Under the pieces are notes generated by a model, which was given only the letters and a program-made list of their open reading frames with translations, had not been told where the DNA came from and searched no databases. A DNA stretch of 18,513 bases from Clostridium sp. CAG:628. Its GTDB lineage: Bacteria > Bacillota_I > Bacilli_A > RF39 > UBA660. Position 1 is the first letter of the stretch. Every line of letters starts with the position of its first letter. The stretch lies in contig FR902226.1 in the NCBI GenBank assembly GCA_000438415.1, forward strand, positions 42,646 through 61,158, written 5' to 3'. A program made the position numbers and the translations under genes. Shown here piece after piece: positions 7,089 through 14,651 of this stretch.

Positions 7089-7144
7089 TTGACAATTGAG
7101 TACCTGTTCAACTATAATATAATTAGTTGAGTAAAAGTTCAACT
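7089..7144 (+). promoter_or_regulatory. cad promoter with two tandem ArsR-type operators
   Basis: TTGACA (7089-7094), an 18-bp spacer and TATAAT (7113-7118). Two 18-bp near-copies of an imperfect dyad, TTGAGTAnnnGTTCAACT-like, lie at 7096-7113 (inside the spacer) and 7127-7144 (at or just after the start of transcription). Their starts are 31 bp apart, about three helical turns, so bound repressors would sit on the same DNA face. This is the expected arrangement for negative self-regulation by the CadC-like protein encoded just downstream, relieved by metal. Confidence 0.8.
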
Positions 7145-7159
7145 GAAAGGATCTATAAT

Positions 7160-7531
7160 ATGAGTATTAATGAATATAATTGTGACTGTAATGTAATACA
7201 TGAAAGTGTAGTAAAAGAAGTTAAAAAAAGTATGCTTAGCGATAAAGTAATAAATGAAGTGGCCTCGTTTTTTAAGATAGTAGGAGACCCCACAAGAACT
7301 AAGATATTATCTATACTCGACAAGAACGAACTATGTGTATGTGACATTGCAAACTTACTTAATATGACTAAATCTAGTATAAGCCATCAATTAAAAACTT
7401 TAAAAGAGGCGAGTATTGTAAAAAGTAAGAAAGACGGAAAAGAAGTATATTACACATTAGATGATGAACACGTAAGCGAAGTATTTGAAGTTGCTTTATA
7501 CCATATTGGACATAAAAAGGAGAAAAAATAA
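7160..7531 (+). CDS. cadC: CadC-like ArsR-family metal-responsive repressor
   Basis: A 123-aa winged-helix repressor that should leave its operator on binding Cd(II), Pb(II) or Zn(II). Metal-site residues resemble staphylococcal CadC: N-terminal Cys8 and Cys10 (NCDCNVIH), Cys59 and Cys61 in the helix motif ELCVCDIANLL, and a second, alpha-5-type site with Asp/His near DDEH (101-104) and His115/His118. The recognition helix is TKSSISHQLKTLKEASIV. The ATG at 7160 is chosen because it follows AAAGGA; the longer TTG-initiated frame would start inside the second operator. The stop overlaps the ATPase start by one base (TAATG), so the two are coupled. Which metal is sensed in vivo cannot be decided. 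Confidence 0.9.
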   Translation: MSINEYNCDCNVIHESVVKEVKKSMLSDKVINEVASFFKIVGDPTRTKILSILDKNELCVCDIANLLNMTKSSISHQLKTLKEASIVKSKKDGKEVYYTLDDEHVSEVFEVALYHIGHKKEKK

Positions 7532-9567
7532 TGAAAAAATATAAATATAACATAAACAATTTAGACTGCGCTAATTGTGCAAGAAAAGTTGAAGAAAGTT
7601 TAAATGAAAATAAAGATTTTAAAAACGTAATAGTTAACTTTAATACAAAGAAGTTAATTTATGGATCTGATAAAGAGTTTACACTTCCAGAGTTAAACAA
7701 ACTTGTTAAAGAAGTAGAGCCTGATGCATTTATTACAGATGAAGAAGTAAATATTAAAAAAGAATATCATTTTAGTATATTAGTTATTGCAGTTATTATT
7801 GGACTAATTGGATATTTTGTTAAAATGCCTACATATTTAAAATGGATATTTTATGTAATAAGTTATTCTATGCTATTATATAGGTGTATTATAAATTCTT
7901 TAAAACTATTAATTAAGAGCAAGACAATTAATGAAAATTTACTAATTACAGTTTCCTGTTTAGGCGCATTGTCACTTGGTAATGTTCTTGAAGGAATAAT
8001 GGTAATTACACTCTATACAATAGGAAAAATACTTGAAGAAAAAGCTATTAATAATTCTAGAAATTCTATAAAAGATTTAATGGATTTGACTGATAAAACT
8101 GTTAACATCAAAGTTGGTAAAGAAGTTAAGAACATTTTAGTAGAAGATGTCAAAGTAGGAGATATTCTATTAGTTAAAAAGGGAGAAAAAATTGGAGTAG
8201 ATGGAATTATTAAAAGTGGGGCTAGTTCTATAGATAGTTCCGCACTTACTGGAGAAAGTGAACCGGTTTTTATTAAAGAAGGAGATAAAGTTTTATCAGG
8301 AAGTATTAACTTAGGAGATATTATTTTGGTTGAAGCAACAAGTACATTTGAAGACTCTACTGTAAGTAAGATACTTGAAATGCTTGAGTCTGCTACTGAT
8401 AAGAAAACTAAAACTGAAACTATAGTAAGTAAAGGTAGTAAAATATATACACCAGTTGTATTAGTACTTAGTATTTTAGTTATGCTTGTTCTTCCACTTT
8501 TCGGAGTAAGCGTGTCTTCTTCAATTTATAGGGGACTAACATTCTTAGTAATATCTTGCCCATGTGCAATTGCCATAAGCGTGCCACTTTCTTATTTCAC
8601 TGGAATTGGTGTATGTAGTAAAAATGGAATATTAGTAAAAGGTAGCAATTATTTAGATAGTTTAAGTAGTGCAAAAAATATAATATTTGATAAGACTGGT
8701 ACTTTAACTAATGGAACTTTTAAAGTGACAAATATTGATATAAAGGATGAAGACTTGACTGACGAGTACAATAAAGACGATATAATGGAAATACTTTTGA
8801 TGGGAGAAAGTTTGAGTAACCATCCAATTGCTAAAAGTATAATGAGTATTAGTAATAGAAATGTTGATAACTCTAAAATTAAGAACTTTAAAGAGATTAG
8901 TGGTAAGGGAATAACTTTTCAACTTGATGATAAACAAGTAAGTATTGGAAATAATAAAATGGACGAATGCAAGGAAATTGCAAGTATTCATATGCATATT
9001 AACAGAAAACACGTAGCTTCAATATTTATAAAAGATGGAATTAAAAAGAACACTAGTACTGTTATTAAAAGTCTTCAAAAGAATGATATTAAGACTTATA
9101 TGTTTACTGGAGATAAGAAAGACATTGCTTTAGAAATTGGTGAAATTTTAGGAATTGATGAAATAAAATATGAAATGCTTCCAACTGATAAATTTAAGGC
9201 TTATGAGAAAGTAGAAGAAAGCGGTCCAACTATATTTGTCGGAGATGGAATAAACGATGCACCTGTATTAAAAAGAAGTAGTGTAGGTATTTCAATGGGT
9301 GGTGTGGGTTCAGACCAAGCAATTGAAGCAAGCGATATTGTAATAGTCAATGACGATTTAAATAAGATACCACTTGGAATAAATATTAGTAAATACACTA
9401 AACATATTATTAAAGAAAATTTGATATTTGCAATTGGCGTTAAAGTAGTAATTTTAGTTCTTAGTGTTGTAGGACTTGCAAGTATGTGGCTTGCAGTGTT
9501 TGCTGATACTGGTGTAACTTTATTAACAATTTTAAATACTCTTAGAATTATAAAGAAGTTTAAATAA
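7531..9567 (+). CDS. cadA: P1B-type Cd/Zn/Pb-exporting ATPase
   Basis: A 678-aa plasma-membrane pump that exports divalent soft metals using ATP. Domains in order: N-terminal HMA metal-binding domain with Cys13/Cys16 (LDCANCARKVE), membrane segments from about residue 78, actuator TGES (240-243), CPC metal-transport motif (343-345), phosphorylation site DKTGTLT (Asp387), HP motif of the nucleotide domain (431-432), hinge GDGINDAP (571-578), and a last membrane helix with D659-T-G-V-T-L-L, the Asp characteristic of ZntA/CadA. CPC plus this Asp argues for Zn/Cd/Pb rather than Cu. AAGGAG lies eight bases before the ATG, at the end of cadC. The gene ends at a strong terminator. Confidence 0.95.
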   Translation: MKKYKYNINNLDCANCARKVEESLNENKDFKNVIVNFNTKKLIYGSDKEFTLPELNKLVKEVEPDAFITDEEVNIKKEYHFSILVIAVIIGLIGYFVKMPTYLKWIFYVISYSMLLYRCIINSLKLLIKSKTINENLLITVSCLGALSLGNVLEGIMVITLYTIGKILEEKAINNSRNSIKDLMDLTDKTVNIKVGKEVKNILVEDVKVGDILLVKKGEKIGVDGIIKSGASSIDSSALTGESEPVFIKEGDKVLSGSINLGDIILVEATSTFEDSTVSKILEMLESATDKKTKTETIVSKGSKIYTPVVLVLSILVMLVLPLFGVSVSSSIYRGLTFLVISCPCAIAISVPLSYFTGIGVCSKNGILVKGSNYLDSLSSAKNIIFDKTGTLTNGTFKVTNIDIKDEDLTDEYNKDDIMEILLMGESLSNHPIAKSIMSISNRNVDNSKIKNFKEISGKGITFQLDDKQVSIGNNKMDECKEIASIHMHINRKHVASIFIKDGIKKNTSTVIKSLQKNDIKTYMFTGDKKDIALEIGEILGIDEIKYEMLPTDKFKAYEKVEESGPTIFVGDGINDAPVLKRSSVGISMGGVGSDQAIEASDIVIVNDDLNKIPLGINISKYTKHIIKENLIFAIGVKVVILVLSVVGLASMWLAVFADTGVTLLTILNTLRIIKKFK

Positions 9568-9568
9568 T

Positions 9569-9590
9569 ACAAGCTTATGCTTGTTTTTTT
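9569..9590 (+). terminator. terminator of cadC-cadA
   Basis: ACAAGC-TTAT-GCTTGT, 6-bp stem with a tetraloop and a run of seven T, starting two bases after the stop codon. Confidence 0.88.
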
Positions 9591-9674
9591 GTGATTTAAA
9601 TTATATTGGTAAAAAAATTAGATAAATTTAAATAAAATAATAAAAAAATAAATGAAATTTTATTAATATTATGG

Positions 9675-9783
9675 TACAATGTTAGTAAGATGAGATAAAC
9701 AAAAAAATCGGCTGCTAACAACCGACTACACAAATGTAGTTATTTAGGGCCAAGCCTTTATTTTAACTCTCTATGTCATCTTA
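9675..9783 (+). ncRNA. candidate structured RNA in the cadA-helicase gap
   Basis: An extended -10 (TGGTACAAT, 9672-9680) predicts a + strand transcript from about 9687. From its first base, AAGATGA (9687-9693) can pair with TCATCTT (9776-9782). Inside are hairpins 9708-9725, 9726-9739 (CTACA-CAAA-TGTAG) and 9746-9758 (AGGGC/GCCTT with one wobble), the last followed by TTATTTT as a possible terminator. No -35 beyond a partial match is visible. Family not recognised. Confidence 0.45.
9701..9725 (-). terminator. minus-strand terminator inside the cadA-helicase gap
   Basis: On the - strand: TCGGTTG-TTAG-CAGCCGA, a 7-bp stem with one G-U pair (a mismatch on the + strand), followed by seven T. It implies a - strand transcript ending near 9701 that overlaps the + strand RNA. 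Confidence 0.65.
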
Positions 9784-9857
9784 AATGGTATTAAAACATT
9801 ATTTATCAACAATAATACATAAACACATATGCAGTTATTAAGTGGAAACATACGCAT
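9771..9857 (-). CDS. possible 28-aa hydrophobic peptide
   Basis: A tiny ORF lying just upstream of the - strand terminator at 9701-9725. It begins MRMFPLNNC and has a hydrophobic centre CVYVLLLINNVLIPF, which could span a membrane. There is no convincing ribosome binding site or promoter upstream, so it may be fortuitous. The combination of a small hydrophobic peptide with an overlapping opposite-strand RNA resembles type I toxin-antitoxin loci, but no known toxin family is recognised. Confidence 0.25.
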   Translation of the reverse strand: MRMFPLNNCICVYVLLLINNVLIPFKMT

Positions 9858-9953
9858 TCACAAATTAATGTAAAAACTCTCTACTCAATGTGAAACAAAG
9901 AATATCTGACAATGAATTGTTGTAATCATAAGAAACAAACTGAATATTTAATA

Positions 9954-9987
9954 AAAATACTACAATCTAACTAAGTTGTAGTATTTT
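9954..9987. terminator. bidirectional terminator at the helicase 3' end
   Basis: A perfect 12-bp stem (9954-9965 with 9976-9987) with a 10-nt loop containing the helicase stop codon. Outer A4/T4 ends provide U-tracts both ways. Confidence 0.8.
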
Positions 9988-12253
9988 CTTTTACAATCTG
10001 ATATATTTCGTTTATAAATATACTTCTATCATTCATATCTTCATTAACTAACAAGAACACTTTATTCTTTGTTCTAGTTAGTGCAACATAAAATAGTCTT
10101 CTTTCTTCAGCAAAAGGTATTCCTTCATCAATTAATTCATTTTTAAACAAAGACTCTAACCAAAACATTGAGTGTTCACTTGCTGGAAAACTTTTATTAA
10201 GTCCAATAACAATAACTTGGTCATACGTAAGTCCTTTCGATTTATGCATAGTCATACCATCTATAAGAATATCTTCATAACCTACAAATTCAATCTTGCT
10301 TCCTATATCATCCTTTAAATCAACTTCATTAAAACACTTGTTAATTACATTATTAGTTCTACCAAGAACAAGTATCTTATCATTAGGATTTACTTCATGT
10401 ATCTTAAGAATCAACTCTTTTAACTTCAAATATTCACTATTATCATTACTCTCAATTTTCTTAAAAGTAACAAACCTAATTGGATACTTTTCATGCTTGT
10501 CACTTACTAACTCTTTCTTTATTTGATTTTCATTTCTCATAACAAAAGTACCTGAATAATCAGTAAGTTCTTGACTATTCCTATAAGTCTTACTAATTTT
10601 AAGTAATTTAGCCCCTTTAAAATACTTTTCAAAATTATAAGTAAAATCTATTCTAGAACCACTAAATTGATAAATACTTTGAAAATCATCTCCAACAGCC
10701 ACTATATTTGAATCATTTCTATTTCTTGTATTATTAACTATATCATATCTATCTTTAGAAATATCTTGATACTCATCAATAATAATATAGTCAAACTTTA
10801 ACATATTATCATTACTAATAGTACATATATACTTATTAGCATAATAAATTAAATCACTATACTCAAAACCATATTCATTAGACCCAAATAACTTATTTTG
10901 ATAATAATGATAAAAATCATTTATATAATAAAACTGTCTTACCATTTCTCTTTTTTCTTCAGTATTTACATTACTTAAATAATTATTAACAACACTCAAA
11001 TAATTATTTCTATCTTTACTCTCTTTAATATCGCTGATACACTCATACATAAAATTTTTAAAAGGGTAGACTATACTAAGAGGATTACTATCATATATAC
11101 CAAAAAGAATTCTTTCTAAACTTATTTCTTTAGGAATAATCCCAAATTTAATTAAACCTTTTTCTAAAGTATTAATTATATCTTCCCCATTCATATAATC
11201 AATAGCAATAAAATTAGTATGATGCATTTTATGATAATTAATTTTTAACTCTTTAATTTTATTATATTTATTTAATTCATTTTCCTTATAATTAGACAAT
11301 CCAAAATACTCTATATAAATATCTTCTCCACCTACATTTATAGTAAAGTCAGGTTTATATATCTTATTATCATCCATAAGTTCAGTATAAATTTTCTCAT
11401 ATGTATAATCTATATCATGAGTAAACAAGTAATTAGCAATTTTTGCCTCCCCAAGAGATTTAACTATTTCCCCCTTAATGGTTCTAATATATTCACCATT
11501 AAGTCTCTTTTCAATAAGTGCTTCTACTGTTTGTTTAAGACCTCTTTCTCTGGCTTCATCCAATTTATAATTCTTATATGCATTAAAAAACTCTTGATAT
11601 GTATTATACTTAAAATAGTTATTAACAAAGTATTCACTAAACATAAAATTTCTATTAAGTTTATTCTTATCAAATATATCTATTACTTCTTTAACTTTAT
11701 CTTTATAAGGAAAGATCCTTTCTTTAAAATAATCTAAAAAGAATTGATTTTTTAAGTTTACATCAACTACATAACACTTTCTATTATGAAATATTTTTCT
11801 TATATAAGTATATCCTAAACTATGAAAAGTAGTAACAACTGCTGGTATATTAAAATCTCCCAAAATTCTATTTTCTAATTCCTCTGTGGCCTTTTTAGTA
11901 TAACTCATTACAAGTATCTTGCTTGGATCTACATGCTTTACATCAACTAAATACTTTACCTTAGAAGCCATTGTTGTAGTTTTACCAGTTCCAGCACCTG
12001 CAATTATTAAAGAAAACTTTTCATCTGCAAGTATTGCCTTAATTTGTTCTTTATCTAGTTTAATATTATCATCGATTTCTTTATACATATTTAAAAAATA
12101 GTCTTTATATTTATTATATTCATTTTCAAGTATTATATCATTATATTTATCTATATCAAATTTAGATAAATCTAACTCACCCTTAACTTCATCATATAAA
12201 TATTTAGAAATATACTCTTTATTATTAAATTTATTAATAAATACCTCTTTCAT
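9971..12253 (-). CDS. UvrD/Rep-superfamily helicase, helicase IV-like, with embedded nuclease-like domain
   Basis: A 760-aa SF1A 3'-5' DNA helicase. Motifs: Walker A IIAGAGTGKTTTM (83-95), Ia SYTKKATEEL, Walker B YIIIDEYQD (489-497), III VGDDFQSIYQFSGSR (520-534), IV KTYRNSQEL, V TMHKSKGLTYDQVIV, VI EERRLFYVALTRTK (716-729). Between helicase segments 1 and 2 lies an insert (about 265-352) with EAKIANYL, YKPDF (Asp302) and IYIEYFG (Glu315). This is the PD-(D/E)XK-like insert pattern seen in E. coli helicase IV-type proteins, though the usual ExK Lys is not obvious, so nuclease activity is uncertain. The role is probably recombination or repair. AAGGTG lies five bases before the ATG. Single-gene unit with its own promoter, divergent from the endonuclease gene. 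Confidence 0.9.
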   Translation of the reverse strand: MKEVFINKFNNKEYISKYLYDEVKGELDLSKFDIDKYNDIILENEYNKYKDYFLNMYKEIDDNIKLDKEQIKAILADEKFSLIIAGAGTGKTTTMASKVKYLVDVKHVDPSKILVMSYTKKATEELENRILGDFNIPAVVTTFHSLGYTYIRKIFHNRKCYVVDVNLKNQFFLDYFKERIFPYKDKVKEVIDIFDKNKLNRNFMFSEYFVNNYFKYNTYQEFFNAYKNYKLDEARERGLKQTVEALIEKRLNGEYIRTIKGEIVKSLGEAKIANYLFTHDIDYTYEKIYTELMDDNKIYKPDFTINVGGEDIYIEYFGLSNYKENELNKYNKIKELKINYHKMHHTNFIAIDYMNGEDIINTLEKGLIKFGIIPKEISLERILFGIYDSNPLSIVYPFKNFMYECISDIKESKDRNNYLSVVNNYLSNVNTEEKREMVRQFYYINDFYHYYQNKLFGSNEYGFEYSDLIYYANKYICTISNDNMLKFDYIIIDEYQDISKDRYDIVNNTRNRNDSNIVAVGDDFQSIYQFSGSRIDFTYNFEKYFKGAKLLKISKTYRNSQELTDYSGTFVMRNENQIKKELVSDKHEKYPIRFVTFKKIESNDNSEYLKLKELILKIHEVNPNDKILVLGRTNNVINKCFNEVDLKDDIGSKIEFVGYEDILIDGMTMHKSKGLTYDQVIVIGLNKSFPASEHSMFWLESLFKNELIDEGIPFAEERRLFYVALTRTKNKVFLLVNEDMNDRSIFINEIYQIVKENTTT

Positions 12254-12277
12254 AACTACACCTTTTATTCTATGTAT

Positions 12278-12306
12278 ATTTTATCAAAATAATATAATAA
12301 TGTCCA
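12278..12306 (-). promoter_or_regulatory. helicase promoter
   Basis: On the - strand: TGGACA (12306-12301), 17-bp spacer ending in TGA, TAAAAT (12283-12278), i.e. an extended -10. Confidence 0.7.
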
Positions 12307-12314
12307 TAAGTAGT

Positions 12315-12343
12315 TTGACACACTTAGTTACCCATGATAAAAT
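12315..12343 (+). promoter_or_regulatory. endonuclease gene promoter
   Basis: TTGACA (12315-12320), 17-bp spacer ending in TGA, TAAAAT (12338-12343). It is the mirror image of the helicase promoter, with the two -35 boxes only 8 bp apart, so the two genes may compete for or share regulation. Confidence 0.75.
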
Positions 12344-12368
12344 TAACATAGATAGTAGGTGAAGTAAA

Positions 12369-13079
12369 TTGAAAAAATTAAAAAGATTGTTAATAATTAT
12401 TATAGTAACTGCATTTTTATATTTCTATTACAATGAAGAGACCACTAATTTATTAAAAAAAATCTTTCCAGATAGTTATTCAACTGATGTAACTGAAGTA
12501 GGGGAGGATAAAGGTAGTTATATAATTATAAATAATAACGAGCCAGATTTTAACGATGAAGACAAAACAACAGATTCTTTTGAAAAGTATAGTAAACTTG
12601 ATTTCCTAGGTCGTGCTGGGGTTGCCTATGCAAATATAAGTAAAGAATTAATGCCTACAACTGAAAGAGAAAGTATAGGCATGATTAAACCAACTGGTTG
12701 GCACACTATAAAATATGACATAGTACCAGGAAAATATTTGTATAATCGTTGCCACTTAATTGGATACCAACTAACTGGAGAAAATAGAAATGAACTAAAT
12801 TTAATAACTTGTACTAGACAAATGAATACAGTGGGAATGTTACAGTGGGAGAGTATGGTTTCAAACTATATCAAGGAAACCAACAATAACGTCCTTTATA
12901 GAGTAACTCCAAAATATGAAGGTAACAACCTACTTGCTAGTGGTGTTCAAATAGAAGCATATTCTATTCAAGATAATGGAAAAGGCGTAAAGTTCAATAT
13001 ATTTGTCAAAAACATTCAAGACGGAATAGAAATAGACTATAAAACTGGAGATAGTAAGCTAATAGAAAATAATAACTAA
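12369..13079 (+). CDS. membrane-anchored DNA/RNA non-specific endonuclease (EndA/DNA-entry type)
   Basis: A 236-aa extracytoplasmic nuclease with one N-terminal membrane anchor (about 5-21) and an acidic linker. The beta-beta-alpha-metal active site reads YLYNRCHLIGYQLTG (123-136), with His129 as the expected general base, followed by ENRNELNLITCTRQMN, which supplies the Asn metal ligands. The usual D-R-G-H is N-R-C-H here. Relatives include streptococcal EndA, which degrades incoming or extracellular DNA; either uptake or nutrient scavenging would fit. The start is a TTG at 12369 with AGGTGAAG upstream, the same site type as the sortase gene. No competence genes are visible. Confidence 0.88.
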   Translation: MKKLKRLLIIIIVTAFLYFYYNEETTNLLKKIFPDSYSTDVTEVGEDKGSYIIINNNEPDFNDEDKTTDSFEKYSKLDFLGRAGVAYANISKELMPTTERESIGMIKPTGWHTIKYDIVPGKYLYNRCHLIGYQLTGENRNELNLITCTRQMNTVGMLQWESMVSNYIKETNNNVLYRVTPKYEGNNLLASGVQIEAYSIQDNGKGVKFNIFVKNIQDGIEIDYKTGDSKLIENNN

Positions 13080-13083
13080 AAAC

Positions 13084-13134
13084 AAAGCATAAAAAAAGAA
13101 TTAAATATTTTTTAACTCTTCCTTATGCTTTTTT
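13084..13134. terminator. bidirectional terminator between endonuclease and DUF-type gene
   Basis: Stem AAAGCATAA (13084-13092) / TTATGCTTT (13123-13131) with a 30-nt, partly self-pairing AT-rich interior. The + strand end continues as T6; on the - strand it is followed by GTTTTT. It overlaps the last codons of the - strand gene. Confidence 0.65.
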
Positions 13135-13349
13135 GTAAAGTTTAAAAGAACTAATTCAAACTCTTCATCACTTTCAATTTTATCATAGAATTCTTTTCCA
13201 TTATCACTAATAACTTTAAGTATTAAATAATCTTTATCATCATTTTCATTAGATAAATACACATATTTAATACCATTAACATCTATAGTATCAACCTCTA
13301 TATAATCTTTACCATTAATATTAGTAACATTAACATCAATTTCTTCCAC
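13101..13349 (-). CDS. small conserved-type protein of unknown function (DUF1292-like)
   Basis: An 82-aa acidic protein from the GTG at 13349; in-frame ATG (13370) and TTG (13382) starts would overlap the upstream gene more deeply. The GTG is preferred because GGGTG sits six bases before it, the site type used by other genes here. The pattern VNGIKYVYLSNENDDKD...ILKVISDNGKEFYDKI...DEEFELVLLNF resembles DUF1292-like proteins of Firmicutes, a family without known function; the match is by eye only. It overlaps the end of the membrane protein gene and is therefore co-translated with it. Confidence 0.7.
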   Translation of the reverse strand: MEEIDVNVTNINGKDYIEVDTIDVNGIKYVYLSNENDDKDYLILKVISDNGKEFYDKIESDEEFELVLLNFTKKHKEELKNI

Positions 13350-14067
13350 TTGAAACACCCATACTTTCATTCTTTTCTGCAATTAATGAATCTACTACTG
13401 TATTTATATAATCATTTTGCTCAAGTTGTGACATCAAGAACTCATCAAACTCTTGACTTCCATCTTTATTAACATGACTTAAAAACTCATCTAATTTATC
13501 GGCATCAACATTATCAAGTAAATGAATTAAATAGTCTCCATTAGTATATTCACCATTACCAAACTTAGTATCTCTATAATTGTCCATACTATTTAACACC
13601 CCACAAAGTGCATAAGTTTGTAATTCTGGATCTAATTCCATTATTTTTTTAGCCATTTTTTCATGCAAGAATCTAACATCATCTACTCCATTTTGTACAA
13701 CACATTGACTGAATATACTAGATAATTCATCATTATCACTAACTAAAGAACCAATTTTCTTGTTAATTTCTCTCATTGCTCTTATTTTCTCAGTATATTC
13801 TTTATTTTCTATCATTTCACTAATAATACTTTTATTGTCCTCAGATTTATCAACACTTTTTTTAACAGAAGCAACACCAACAAATATAAGTGCAGCACTA
13901 ACAAGTGCAATTATCTTTTTAGTAAGTAATTCTCTTTTTCTCTTTTCTTTTCTAACATTTCTTTCTTGTTTCCTAAAATTTCTAGAATCGTACATAGCAT
14001 CTCTTCTATTATTTTCATCTCTAGAATTCATCACTTTTAAAATGCTTTCATATTGTTCATCATTCAT
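13336..14067 (-). CDS. single-pass membrane protein of unknown function
   Basis: A 243-aa protein. A very basic cytoplasmic N-terminus (about 18-50, rich in Arg/Lys) precedes one membrane segment (about 52-67, IIALVSAALIFVGVASV). The rest is a soluble, helical, acidic region that should lie outside the membrane by the positive-inside rule. No catalytic motif or known domain is recognised. The start is the ATG at 14067, with GAGGG upstream and a clear promoter. First gene of a two-gene operon with the small DUF1292-like protein, whose start it overlaps by 14 bases. Confidence 0.8.
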   Translation of the reverse strand: MNDEQYESILKVMNSRDENNRRDAMYDSRNFRKQERNVRKEKRKRELLTKKIIALVSAALIFVGVASVKKSVDKSEDNKSIISEMIENKEYTEKIRAMREINKKIGSLVSDNDELSSIFSQCVVQNGVDDVRFLHEKMAKKIMELDPELQTYALCGVLNSMDNYRDTKFGNGEYTNGDYLIHLLDNVDADKLDEFLSHVNKDGSQEFDEFLMSQLEQNDYINTVVDSLIAEKNESMGVSSGRN

Positions 14068-14087
14068 ATCTCTTACCCTCTATAACA

Positions 14088-14116
14088 ATGATATTATATA
14101 AAATAACAATTGTCAA
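14088..14116 (-). promoter_or_regulatory. promoter of the membrane protein operon
   Basis: On the - strand: TTGACA (14116-14111), 17-bp spacer, TATCAT (14093-14088). The hexamers and spacing equal those of the small RNA promoter at 5735-5763. Confidence 0.7.
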
Positions 14117-14148
14117 ACAAATTTAAAATTTTTACATAAATTTTACAC

Positions 14149-14177
14149 TTGTTTTTTCAAATTGAATATGATATTAT
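14149..14177 (+). promoter_or_regulatory. tRNA promoter
   Basis: TTGTTT (14149-14154), 17-bp spacer ending in TGA, TATTAT (14172-14177), an extended -10. Start about 14184, eleven bases before the tRNA. Confidence 0.5.
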
Positions 14178-14194
14178 ATATACGTGGAACAAGT

Positions 14195-14269
14195 GCAGGT
14201 GTAGTACAACGGCTAGTACGCGGCCTTGCCAAGGCTGAGACGTGGGTTCGATTCCCATCACTTGCTCCA
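14195..14269 (+). tRNA. tRNA-Gly(GCC), CCA encoded
   Basis: Complete 75-nt cloverleaf. Acceptor GCAGGTG (14195-14201) pairs with CACTTGC (14259-14265) with one G-U; D stem GTAC/GTAC with loop AACGGCTA; anticodon stem CGGCC/GGCTG with loop TTGCCAA, anticodon GCC at 14228-14230; four-base variable region; T stem GTGGG/CCCAT with loop TTCGATT; discriminator T and encoded CCA (14267-14269). It decodes GGC and GGU glycine codons. The terminator follows at 14308. Confidence 0.97.
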
Positions 14270-14307
14270 GAAGCAAAAATCGTCGCACCAAAGCGATGTT
14301 AATGATT

Positions 14308-14335
14308 AAATCAATCAGAAATGATTGATTTTTTT
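14308..14335 (+). terminator. tRNA terminator
   Basis: Perfect 10-bp stem AAATCAATCA/TGATTGATTT with a GAAA tetraloop, followed by further T residues. Confidence 0.85.
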
Positions 14336-14363
14336 GTCGTTTAAGAAAGGTGTTGATGATATT

Positions 14364-14639
14364 ATGATAAAAATAATCAAACAAGAAATTAAAATAAATC
14401 ATGAACTTAAAAGTAAAGTTGAATGGGCTTGTAGGCTTAATAATACTAAACCAATTTTTATTAATGGTAGTTTATTAAAACTAGAACCTACCAATATAGG
14501 CTATATAGAGCCTCATAGAGCAATTATTAATAATAAGACATATCTTTTATTCAATGGGCACGAATTTGTTTACTACAGAGATTTAAATGCCAAAATAAAA
14601 CTATCTGATTTAAAAGATTTTATTAAAAAATTAAAATAA
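14364..14639 (+). CDS. small protein of unknown function
   Basis: A 91-aa basic, soluble protein from the ATG at 14364; AAAGGTG lies 11 bases upstream, slightly far. An upstream in-frame ATG at 14325 lies inside the tRNA terminator and is rejected. Mixed strand/helix composition (PIFINGSLLKLEP, AIINNKTYLLFNGHEFVYY), no membrane segment and no recognised domain. Its position between a tRNA and a serine recombinase suggests it may belong to the same mobile segment, but nothing in the protein proves this. Confidence 0.65.
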   Translation: MIKIIKQEIKINHELKSKVEWACRLNNTKPIFINGSLLKLEPTNIGYIEPHRAIINNKTYLLFNGHEFVYYRDLNAKIKLSDLKDFIKKLK

Positions 14640-14651
14640 TGACGAAATCTG

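Noticed and set aside
7127..7159. Longer CadC starting at TTG 7127
   Set aside because: It would begin inside the second operator and upstream of the AAAGGA ribosome binding site; the ATG at 7160 gives a normal CadC N-terminus.
8704..9012. Minus-strand ORF of 102 codons within cadA
   Set aside because: It is antisense to well-conserved P-type ATPase motifs, with no ribosome binding site; an AT-rich shadow frame.
14195..14269. tRNA-Gly as a classical tyrosine-integrase attachment site
   Set aside because: No tyrosine integrase is present in the window; only the short 10-mer repeat is kept as a weak boundary hint.
14325..14363. Longer N-terminus for the small gene after the tRNA
   Set aside because: The extension lies in the tRNA terminator hairpin; the ATG at 14364 after AAAGGTG is more credible.
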